DNA of 64,000 nucleotides from positions 69,319,492 to 69,383,491 of the forward strand of contig NC_057867.1 of the NCBI RefSeq assembly GCF_019393635.1. Reading direction: 5' to 3'. Position numbers and translations under genes: made by a program. The notes beneath the pieces were generated by a model, which saw nothing but the letters and a program-made list of their open reading frames with translations, ran no database searches and was not told the origin of the DNA. Of this stretch, positions 27,101-39,100 are shown in pieces. Within the stretch, counting starts at the first letter, position 1. Each line of letters begins with the position of its first letter. This DNA is from Dromiciops gliroides. Taxonomy: Eukaryota; Chordata; Mammalia; Microbiotheria; Microbiotheriidae.

Positions 27101-30100
27101 TGCATGCCCAATTCATTTATCTGCTCTTTCTCTATTTTATTGAGATATAAATATAAAATTTCCCCTAAGGACTTATTTGGTTGTATCCCAGAAATTTTAG
27201 TATGTTGTCTCTTGTTGTCATTCTCTTTAATGGTATTATTGATTGTTCTATGATTTGTTCTTTGACTCACTTCTTTTTTTTTCTTCTTTTTTTGTGGGGC
27301 AGAGAGGGTTAAGTGACTTGCCCAGGGTCACACAGCTAGTAAGTATCAAGTGTCTGAGGCCAGACTTGAACTCAGTTCCTCCTGAATCCAGGGCTGGTGC
27401 TTTATCCACTGTGTCCCACTTATTCTTTAGGATTAGATTATTTAGTTTACAATTAATTTTAATCTGTGTTTCCATAGTCCTTTATTGAATGTAATTTTTA
27501 TTGCATTATGATCTGAAAAGGATCAATTTAATATTTTTACTTTTCTGTATTTGATTGCGAGAGTTTTATGCCCTAACACACGCTCAGTTTTTGTGAACTC
27601 TATTGTGCTAGTGCTCTTCCTTGCCCTGGGACTATGACCCAGATCCCCATATGGGAAATCCAACAGAGTCCTGTACCCAATATCAGAAGTGTCCCCAGTA
27701 ATCTTCTTCTGACCAGTTGTCCATCCCCTTTACCGTCTATGGGCTGAGAACTAAGTCACCATTGCTGATTCAATCACTCCCAAGGCTGATATTGACTTGC
27801 TTGGGCAGAGCCTTGCTGCTGGTTTGCCTGAATTCTGCCTGCACTGGACTGCACTTCTCTCTCACCCCAGTAAGACAGACCTTTCCTGTCAACCTTCTAA
27901 GTTGTCTTGGGCTAGAAAATTGTTTGTTTCATCGTGTCCTTTTGTTTGTTTTGCTACTCAGAATTCATCTTGAGGTGTTATTTAAAAACTGTTCAGAGGG
28001 GAATTTGGGAAAACTCAGTGAATCCCTGTCTTTATTCTGCCATCTTGGCTTTCTCTCCCTCTCCCCCTCCCTTTTGTCCAAAAATGTTCTTCTCTGCCCT
28101 TAAACTAGGGCCCACAAGTGGGTGTGGGCAATGGAGTTGCCAAACAGCATCTGGTCCTGCGTCTAGTCCTAGTACAGGGTGCCCTGTAATCACTTTCTGA
28201 TCAGTTGCCAAGTCTCCTTATCATCTCTGACTTGGGAGCTCCCAAAGCTGTTGCTGCTTCTGTCACTTCCACTTAGTCCTATTGCTGGTGGCACAATAAT
28301 ATATCATTGTGTTTATGCATCACAGCTTATTCAGATATTCCCTAACTGATAGACATTCACTTTATTTCTAGTTCTTTGCTGTCAGGGAGAGTGCCCCTAT
28401 AACTATTTTGTTTTACATGGGACCTTTTCCTCTGTTGTTGTCCTTGAGCTCTGTGTCTACTGGTAGAATTGATGGGTCAGAGGGTATGGAGAGTTTCAAC
28501 ACTCTTCTAGTTCAAGCATTGTCACCTTCCCTCATACGTCAGGGAGAGGATCAGTCATCTTTTTCGGCCACTTAGATTTGCCCTTCGAGCCTGACTTCTC
28601 TCTACCAGGCTAGTGACCAATGAGGTACTGCCACTTGCCTAGGTTTGATGAGATCCCACAGCTAGGAGCATCCATAGAACCATAACAGAGTCCAGGATTC
28701 TTTGGGGGCTTGGGGAGGTAACATTGCCGTGTCATTTTCTTTCATGAACTTGTGAGGGCCATTTCTCTCATTATAGTGCCCATGGTAAGGATCCTAGTGA
28801 CCTCATTATTGCTTGTTCTACCAGGTGGAGTTCATCATTTCTGTTTTTAACTAGATTGGTTAAATAGTTCTGCAATTATCTCCAACCTTTTTTTTTTTTT
28901 TTTTTTTTGGTGAGGCAATTGGGGTTAAGTGACTTGCCCACACAGCTAGTATGTGTTAAGTGTCTGAGGCCATATTTGAACTCAGGTCCTCCTGAATCCA
29001 GGGCCAGTGCTTTATCCACTGTGCCACCTAGCTGCCCCATAGTTCTTGAATTATCTAATAATTGCAGCTTAAAGCAGCAGTGGCAAGTTTTTCTTTTCTT
29101 TATCAGAGGGTCAGCTTCTTTAGGTATTAGTATTTCATAGGATCTAGGCTCCAAAGGGATTTTAGGAATTCATCTTATCCAGTTTCCTCATTTGAATGAT
29201 GAATTGCATAATAAATAGCTGCCATTTCCATGACTGTGGGGGGAGCTAGGTGGGACAGTGGATAGAGTGCCAAGCCTAGAATTCAAATGTGCTCTTAGAC
29301 ACTTATTAGGTATATGACCCAAGGCAAATAATTTCACCCTGTTTGCCTCAATTTCCTCATCTGTAAAATGAGCTGGAGAAGGAAGTGGCAAAGCATTCCA
29401 GTATGTTTACTAAGAAAATCCCAAATGGGGTCACTGAAAATGACTGAACAACAATAACATGACTCTTTAAGGTTGACAAAACAATTTATATATGTAACAA
29501 GGACTCTCTGCTGCACCCCCCCAGAGCCAGGCTGCTACATCTTCCCCTCATGGTTCTAGGGGTGATTCTGAGGAGTTAGGGGTATTTTTCTTCTAATGCC
29601 ATTGGTTTGAGCCCCCACTGGTTGTGTTCCTTGCTGTTAGATGCATTATGTAATATGATCCTCACAACAGTTTGGCGAGAAAGGTATTAAAGGTCTTATT
29701 GTTCCTATTTTATAAATGTAAGGAAGTTGAAGTCCAGAGAGGCAATGGGAATTGCCCAGGGTCACGTATTGCTAGTAAGTGTCAGAGACAGTAGTGGTAC
29801 CCAGGTCTTCCTCATGCCAAGCCCTGAACTCTTTTCTCAATAAGTTTAGGTTAGGAGAACCCAAGTATTTTTCAGATGAAATTGAATAGATTCTAAGTCA
29901 GCACAAGATGAGAAGAGTCCAGATCACTGTAAAGACAGATATTTTCTACTTTTCTCAGCCCTTCTTCAAACTTGTATAGTGACTGAGCTACATGTAAATG
30001 ACTTGGTCCAATTAAAACTGAACAGATAAAGGCTCTAGAGTAATGTAGGGGGAATTTTTTGGGCCTTGGGCTACTTTTGGGTGATAGCCCAGGGATAATT

Positions 30101-33100
30101 TGTGTGGGAGTTTGTGGCCCTTCAGCTCCCGGATTCCAATGGAGAAGAAACTTGGCCCTTTCTCAAGAAAAAAATACCTTTTCCTTGACTCACATACACA
30201 TCTAGAAATATGGACTCCCAGCACAGGAAGGACCCTTATAAAGCCATTTAAGGCCACCCCCTTCCTTCAGGCAAGACTGTCACCAAATGGTCTCAGGCAG
30301 ATGAGAGATACTCTTTGTTTTCAAAATGCCTCAGATCCTCTAAATCCCTCTGTCACCCATGAGTGCTTCTACCTATTTCCCAATCATAGTTTGTTTTGGG
30401 GGGGCTTGGGGGGAAGGAACTGGAAGCTAAGGTCATTTCAAGAAAGGAAAACAAGCCAACACCAGCCTTTTCTTTGCAAAGGATTCATACTACTGGGATG
30501 GTAAGGACAGATGAAGGCTGGTAAATTTGTAACTGTTACAGAACATTAAATCCCATCAAATAAGAAAATGCAATTACATTTTAAAGGCAAAGGAGAGAAT
30601 GGCTGCAGGAATGTTGCAGCCAGATCACTGAAACAGGCCATGATTTTTTTTCTTTTTGCTTCAGTAGAATAAGACAAAAGAGCAACATTCTTGGCACATC
30701 CTGTGTATATTGTTTTGCTCTCTGAAAATCGAATTCTTTTGTTTCTGTCAAATGAAATGATTGTCTATTCAGTTTATTATTAATTTAGCAAAATAAACTT
30801 TCCTTAATTAAGTGCTGCTATGTGCAAAGTGCTGTGCTGCGTACCCAGGAATACAAAGGTAAAAAAAAAAACCCCAGTCCTTGCCTTCAAGGACTTCCTG
30901 GTCTCCTGGGGTAGGGTTGGGGTAGCACGCACATGCACACACACATACATGGGTATACACATCCATACAAACCCACTGTATACAGTATAAATGTGCTCAC
31001 ATCCACATAGTGTACACACACCCCAGTATACCACACACAGATACCACAACACACATCACACATGTATACACCATTCATATACAACACAACAAAGAAACAT
31101 ACGGTACATCAACACACACACTCCACACCTACATATACATACACATACTCCACATACAAACACAATTTATACACACACATATTCCACATAGAAACACTAT
31201 ACACACACCGCAATACATACACCACCTATATACACATACTCGTCACACAACCATGTACAGATACCATATATGCACACAAGTGCACACACACGTATGTACA
31301 CAAACATGCACACACATGCACACCTGGAAACATAAACATAATGGTGACTATAGCATGGTAGAGAGAAAGGACTGATCCAGCTAAAAGCCTTAGGAAAATC
31401 TGAGAATGAGAGATAGCTTACTTGGGGGGGAGGAGTGGCAAATACTTCATGAAGGAGGTAAAATGGCAGCCAGTCCATGAAGGAAGAAAAGGGTCTTGAC
31501 AGTCTGATATGACAGAGGAGTATACTGGGCACATGGGGTGGTCTCCATACATGCCCAGAAGTGGGCCAGTGTGGCTGCAACAGAGAGGGCAGTAAAGGGC
31601 AATCTTGTGAAATAAGGCATGCTGGGGTTCACCTGTGGAGGGCCTTCTGTGGGGGCCTGAGGAGTCTGCATTTTATCTAAGGGGCAACAGGGAATTACTG
31701 AAAGTTTTTTGAGTGGAGGATATATGATTAGACCCCGTGCTTTAGGAAGATTATTTTGGAAGCTGTATGAAAGATAAACTGGAGAGAAGAAAAACTTAAA
31801 ACAAGGGGATGCTCATATAAATGAAAATTAAAATGACCCTGACATGGAAGAATTTGTTTTTCTATCCTAATGGAGACTCTTTCACTTTCACTTTTCTGCT
31901 TAAGCTCTGTGATTTTGTTATTGTGGGTTACATACACACCACCCATTGGAGAAACTCCCTCTATCCATTATGCTCTGCTGCTGGCTTCTATATTTGACCT
32001 ATTCTATATCTTTTATATTTTTAGCCTTTGAAAAACCATTTTCAATCAGCTTGTCTTTTTAAAGAAATTAAATTTTTATTGATTTTTTTACACTACCAGA
32101 ATTTACTCCACCATCCTCCTTCCTTCTCCTTCCCCAGTGAGCCATCCCATGTAACAATTTTTTAAAAAGAGAAAGAAGAGAAAAAAATCAGTAAAGCTGA
32201 TATATTGAAAAAATTCTGATAATATATGTAGTTTTCCACACCCATGGACCTCTCACTCCTGTAAAGGATCTGGAGTTGGAGTGTCATTTCATATCTATCC
32301 TTTGGGACCATATTTCTTGTTTATAATTTTGCAGCATTCATGTTTGATTGTTTCATGGCTGTACTTTCCATTTACACGGTCGTAGTCGTGGGTATTGTTT
32401 TTTTGGCTCTATTTACTCCACTCTGCATCAGATTATGTAAATTTTCCCATGCTTCAAGCACAGTAATTATCCATTAATTTCATATAACACAATTTGTTTA
32501 GCCATTCCCTAGTTGATGGGTTTCTACTTTGTTTACAATTCTTTGCTATCACAAAAAGTGCGGCTATAAATATTCTGATGTATATAGGGACTTTCTTTTC
32601 ACTGGTTTCTTGGGGGTATAAAACTAGTAGTAGAATCTCTGGGTCAAAGGGTATTGGCCATTTTAGTCACTTTCCCCACATAATTCCAAATTGCTTTACA
32701 AAATACTGGTTCACAACTCTACCAACAATGTACCAGTGTTCCTATCTTCCCACAGCTCCTCTAACATTGACTATGCCCATCTTTTGTCATCTTTGCCAAT
32801 TAGAAACCTTGGGGTTGTTTTGATTTGCATTTTTCTTATTTTTAGTAATTTGGAACATTCTTTTGTATGATTGTTAATAGTTTTCAATTCCTCTTTCAAG
32901 GATGGTTTGTTCATATTCTTTGACCACTTATCTCTTGGGATTTTTGGTTTTATACAGGGCATTCTAAAAGTCTTAATGCACTTTTAAGCTATTAAGACTT
33001 ATAACTGCACTAAGACTTTTGGGATACCCTGTATTTTTCTGGTAGTTTTCTATATATCTTGGATTTCAGACACTTATATGATACTATTTTTTCACATTTG

Positions 33101-36100
33101 ACTGCTTTTTTAATTCTAGATGCATTAATTTTGTTTGAGCAGAAGGTTTTCAGTTTCATGTAATCAACATTAGCTTATTTATTTATTTAATTATTCATTC
33201 ATTCATTTATTTGTTTGTTGCAATCGACTCCATTGTTTGGGGAAGAATACATCTATCTGCATCTGTGAAAGGTATACAATCTGCCTCTTTTCTAATTTTT
33301 TTTAATGGTATGATCTTTAATATTCAGGTCATGTATCCATTTTGAAATTATTGTGAAACATAGCATAGGATGTTGGTCTAAGCCTCAATTTCTGTCAGAC
33401 TACTTTCCAGTTTTTCAAAAAATCAGCATGTAATTTTCAAAGTTATCTTGCTTGTTTGTGTTTCCTTCTGGCCTTTTATTCTCTTCTCTGCATTAAAAAA
33501 AATTGCTGGGGAAGCTAGGTGGCGCAGTGGATAGAGCACTGGCCCTGGAGTCAGGAGGACCTGAGTTCAAATTTGACCTCAGACGCTTAACACTAGTTGT
33601 GTGACCCTGGGCAAAGTCACTTAATCCCAATGGCCTCACCAAAAAAAAATTGCTTCAGTGACCTTCCATTAAGCCTTGTCTTCCCCATTAGATTGTATCT
33701 TTAAGGGCGGAGATCCTGCCTTACACATCTTTGCTTCTGCCTTTTTCCTCTCACCCCCATAGGGCCTTAATAATTACTTCATATTCTTCACCTTTGTATA
33801 CTCTACTACCTTCCAAACAAATGGCCTTGTTGTTCCTCAGGTTCGATATTCCATCTCCCCATGTCTTGAATTGCATAAGCTGTCTCTCCACAGCCCCCTT
33901 CCTTCCTGGAATACACACCCTCAGCATCTCCTTCTTTTGGAATCTGTAAATTCCTTTGAGGCTCAGCTCAGTACTACTTTCTCTGGAGAGCCTTTTCTGA
34001 TCACTGTTGTCAGTATTCTCTCCTTCCTCAAATTATCTTACATCTACTTATCTGTGCGCATGTTCCATCCCCTCCAGTAGAATGTTATTCTTTGAGGCCA
34101 GGGATTGTTTCTTTTTTTTCTGTCTGTATCTCCAGAGATCAATACAAAGCCTTGCTCATAGTAGGTGCTTAATCAAGCACCTTTAGATTCAGCTTGGTTG
34201 GGTTGAATTGAATTCTGTGCCTCCTGGGCAAAAGTTGGACTAGCAGGACACTTAGCAGGTCAGTAAACTTGTTTTAATTGATCATTTTTGTCAAGAAGGA
34301 TATATTAAGTACTTAATTCCTCTAAGAAATGGGCTAGAGGGAAAGGATGGTACATTCAGGTGTATTAGGAACTTGTTAAATAGATCTACAATCAGCCTGT
34401 AATCACCTAAGCACCTGTTATGTGTCAGGCGCTGTGCTAAGTGCTGGGGATACAAAGATGGTAAAAACACAGCCCCTGTTCTTGAGGAGCTCACAGTCTA
34501 ATGGGGAGATACAACATACAAACATCTATGTACAAACCAGTTTTATACAGGAGAAATTGGAAATAATAGAGGGAAGGCACTAGCATTAAGGGGGACCACT
34601 AAAGGCTTATTTTACAAGATGGAGTGGTAGCTGGGACCTGAAGGAAGCCAGGGATCTCTGCTCTGCACTTTTCAGCATTTTTTACCCATGACACAGATAA
34701 AGATGGAATGGTGTGCTCACTCATCAGATGTGCAGATGGCAGAAGGCTAGAAGGAATAGTGAGCATACTGGAGGACAGAATAGAATGTTGGGCTGAATCA
34801 AATAAGTTTCAGTTTAATCAGGACAAATGTAAGAAGTTACATTTGGGTTCATAAAGTCAGCTTCATAAATATAAGCTGGAGGAAGTGTAGCCGGATAACA
34901 ATTCGTATGAAGAGATGTGGGGATTATAGTGGATCTTAAAGTCAATGGATTTCAATAATGTGTCAAGACAGCCAAGAGAGTAAATGTTATCTGCTGTTCT
35001 TTGTGCTTCTTCTCGAAGAGGACCATGACATTGGGAGGTGATGTTATGACCTGCAGTGAGTTGAGATAGGGCTGTGCAAGGTTACCAGCCTCATTCTCTC
35101 TTCCAGAGCCATCTGGGTCCAGTGGCGAGATCTAGATCAGGATCACATTCTCCACCTGGATCATCTCTCCTCTCTAGGTTTTTGTAGCACTGCTCTCTCT
35201 TCTTCTCCTCCTTTTCTGGATCATCACCAGTATCACACCTTCTAACCAGTCTTCTTCCACTTTATTCTCCTCCACAAATTCTAAGATCCATCCACCCTGG
35301 ACTACTTGCTTTTTTCTGTGCAAGACACTCCATCTTCCAACTCTGTGCTTTTGCCCCAACGTTCTCCCTGGGCCTGGGATGGACTGCTTTCTCACTTCTG
35401 CTTTGGAGTTTCCCTGGCTTCCTTTAAGATTCAGCTCCAATCCCACTTTCTGCAAGAGGCCTTTCCCTGTCTTCCCAGCTACTAGTGCCTTCCCTCTGAT
35501 ATTTCCTTCCATCTACCCTGTATCTCTCTCATATTTATGTGGTTGTTTGTGTGTTGTTGCCATCAGATGGTGAGTTCCTTGAGTCCAGGGACTGTTCCTA
35601 CCTTTCTTTGTATCCCTACCCCTAAGTGCAGTGCCTGGTGCCTAGGAAGGGCTTCATACATGCTTGTTGATTAATTGCTGGATTGATTATGAAGTCCTGT
35701 CACTCTTACTGTACTAGGTGTGCTTTGAAAAGAATTGATTCAAAGTATTTTCTGCCTTCGAGGAGCTCACAACTTGAGGCAACATCGTGTCACTTTGATA
35801 GAAGTAACAAAGAGTAAATATATTGTTCCAGTGTCTTAAGACATCATTTCTTGTAGAATAACATATGTTTATAAATGTTATGTTTCCTTATGCTCTGAAA
35901 TCTTTCACAGTTCAACTCCGAAAATGGTTTTGCTCTTTTAAAAATAGCATAATTGTCTAATTTTTAATGATGGGTGAAATGAGATTTTGAAATCTTACAG
36001 TGAACGAGGAAAGAATAAAGGAGGAAGTAGGGGAGTTGAAGGTCACAGTGTCTGATGCATAAAAAGACTGCCCACCATGTTATACACTTAGTGTTGAGTG

Positions 36101-39100
36101 ATTTCTGATAGTGAGAGAGAATGGAATGAAAGAGGGAGGGCCAGGGAACCTTATCAAGGAGCTGAGAAGCAGCCCCAGATTAGTGCATGCAAGTGCTGAC
36201 CTGTTAGGAGCCATATTTAGCTTCATTCAGCTTGCGGAAGCTGTGGCTGCTGATTCCATTGGCACCTAGCCTTCTCCAAATGAGTATAGGTCATGACGAC
36301 CAAGTTACCCCAATCAAGAAGTAATGGGGTCCAAGTCCCATGAGTCCCATGAGTCCCCTCCAGTTTGTTGTATATAAGCTTGGAAAGTGCCCCATGGAGG
36401 TCCCTACCAGGTTTAGCTCTCTAGGACCTTATGGTGTGCAGACCATCCTGGTTTAGGTACCCATGAGGATAACCTCTTGAGGCCAGCACTCAGGCCTTCT
36501 TTGTGGTTTTGTTTCAGATCTCAGGCATTTCCCCCTTCTCTGATTCATACTTGTGGCATTTAAGGAACCATTATTTAGGGGGTTCAAGTTTCGATACTTT
36601 GATGGATCCATGGTCTTATCAAGTTGAGTAAAAATAGTTGACATTTATATAAAATATCACCTATATAAGACTTGAAAGTTTACAAAGTGTTTTCCTTGGA
36701 GTGTCAGAACAACACAGTGAGCTAGCGACTACAGGCAGCATGCTTTTCATTTTACAGATGAGGAACCTGAGAGGGGAAGTAGCTTTCAAAGGTCACATAG
36801 GTAAAAAGTGGAAAAACTGTGATTTGAACCCATGGCCTCCACCTGCAAGTCACTATGGAAGGTGGTCTTTGGCAGTGCAGATTGTGTAGGGTCTTCACAC
36901 CTTCTCATCTTGCGCAACTCTTGAACTCTTTCCCATGGCCTCAGAAGGAAGCTGATAAAGAACAGGAATCACAGCACGGCTATTTTCTATAAATGCAGCA
37001 CAACCTAAGTGGTGGGTGAAGGAGGCGGTCCTTTGTTTTTGAAGAGGACCAAAATGATATCACTGTATTAGAGTCAAGTTACAGTGTGTCCGACTATGCT
37101 TGATCAGACCAATGTGAGCTCGGAATGTTCTATCACAGGTCGGGCACAAATAGTCCATGTGACCATTTGGGGTGGAGTCTCTCAAGTTTCTCATGTTTCT
37201 TTTGAGCATCTTCAATTCTGCTTTGCTCATAGAGCACAGCACCTTCCCTGATGAGGGCATGCCACGTTGGCTGGTCCTGTGGCAGTATCTCCTATGTGAT
37301 GCAATCAGTCCCACAGTTCTCCAGAAAGGCCTTGAGAGGGTCCTTTTATTGCCTCTTCTGGCCACCTTGAAGTACTTGCCTTGTGTGAGATCTCCTGAAA
37401 ATAGTCTTTTGGGAAAGCATTTGTTTGGCTTTCAAACAACATTGCCAGCCCATTGGAGTTGTGCTCTCTGCAGCAGAGTTTGAATGCTTGGCACTTTAGC
37501 TCAAAGAAGCTCAGTGTCTGGTACCTTATCCTGCCAGATGATCTGCCAAATCTTCCTCAGACAATTCAAATAGAAGTGATTCGGTTCCCTGGCATGGTGC
37601 TGGTAGGCTGTCCAGGTTTTATAGGCATACAACAATGAGGTCAGCACAGCAGCTCTCTAGACCTTCTGAGCAGTTAGAAAGCCAGGAATTTGTCCTGGGT
37701 AGAATTTTCCTCATCTTCACCCTCAAATCTGGCCCTTTGTTGAATTCTTGAGTTAAATCAAGGGTTCTTAAACTGAAGTCCATGGGCCCCAAGAGTCCAT
37801 GGGGCTTCATGAAGTTGGACAGGGAAAAAGTACATCTTTATTTTCACCAACCTCTAACTGAAATTTAGCATTGCCTTCAATTATTTAAAAACATCATGGG
37901 AAACTAGGTGACACAGTGGGTAAAGCACTGGCCCTCGAGTCAGGAGGACCTGAGTTCAAATCCAGCCTTAGACACTTGACACTTACTAGCTGTTTGACCC
38001 TGGGCAAATCACTTAACCCTCATTGCCCTGCCAAAATAAATAAATAAAGGAACAAATAAACAAACTAACAAACAAATGAGTAAATGAAAAACAAACATCA
38101 TTCTGAGAAGAGGTTCATGAGCTTCACCATAGAGGTGAAGAAGCCTGGAATTAGACAGACATTATAGGATTTAGACATTGGAGCATCCCAGGATGGTGAA
38201 GCGAGAGGACTTCGGTTGAAATATGTGTCCTAGCCTGACATTTCCTACTTGAGTGACCTTAGTGTCCCCATCTGTATAATGAATTATATGGCTTCTATGC
38301 TCCCTTCCATCTCTAAATCTGTCACCATGAACAAATTACTATTTATTATGGATTATCAAATACGAATATTAAAAGGAAATATACTTAACTGAGATAATGG
38401 ATCTTTTGGAGGCTCCCTTAATGCTTATGATGCTTGGCTTATTTTTAGAGGGTTTCGATGTTAGCTGGTTAGTTAGGCTTAAATGAGTATAGTGTCATTT
38501 AAAAGGCTGATGGTAGCATGGCCAACTTTGCCCCTTCCCTTTTTGGTATTTTTAGTGTTTTCTGGAGGCTTTTTGGAGCCTCGGGGTAATTTGTGTGGCT
38601 TAGTCATGCACGTAGGTATGACGGGACAAGCAAGCTCTGTGGCCCTGCCTAAAAAAAAGCAAGGTGATCTTTCTCAGTCAACAAGAGCTGTAATACTGTT
38701 GTAGAAGCAGTAGTAATAGCAGCATAAGGAAGCAGGTAGAGGGAGAGTGACCTTTCTCTTTGTAGGTCCAAGGATGACAAAATGACCAATATTCAAAGTA
38801 TTAGAAGTACTGAGCGATAAATATGAAAATAACTGAAAATGACCAATGTTGGAAGGGCACTATTGGTAGAACTGTGAACTGGTGGTCCAGCTATTCTGGA
38901 GAGCAATTTGGAACATTGCCCCCAGAGTTACTGCACATGTCCTTTGACCCAGTGATATCCCGACCAGGCCTGTGCCCCTAAAGAGATCTCAGAAAGGGGG
39001 AAAGGCCCCATATCTACAAAAACATTTATGGTAGCTCTTTCTATAGTAACAAGGAACTGGAAACTAAGGAGCTGCTTTTCAGTTGGGAAATGTGTAAACA

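Larger units (their letters stand above)
24110..27610 (-). mobile_element. L1 LINE, about 3.5 kb, ORF2 relic with two SINEs nested in it
   Basis: Reverse strand gives ORF2 pieces in order from right to left: [20 protein letters not shown] (27270-27019), then [15 protein letters not shown] (26780 region), then [16 protein letters not shown] and [16 protein letters not shown] (25784-25353), then the PFDP-type C-terminus and 3' UTR at 24110-24900. Many stops; not active. SINEs sit at 26545 and 27280. Confidence 0.85.
32040..33485 (-). mobile_element. L1 LINE, older subfamily
   Basis: Antisense 3' end agccattccctagttgatgg, ctgggtcaaagggtattggc, tttgccaattagaaacctt, then ORF2 relics up to ctaagcctcaatttctgtc. 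A mariner-like MITE lies inside at 32955. Confidence 0.7.

Noticed and set aside
27717..28103. 128-codon plus-strand open frame
   Set aside because: Falls in the L1 5'-like segment, no domain, no splice sites that would join it to the exchanger gene.
30991..31375. Thr/His-rich open frames
   Set aside because: Products of the CA-rich tract.
37060..37365. Host C2H2 zinc-finger exon
   Set aside because: A single finger at the very end, preceded by LINE-like Lys/Arg-rich sequence and followed by a repeat 3' end seen elsewhere; no KRAB or finger array.
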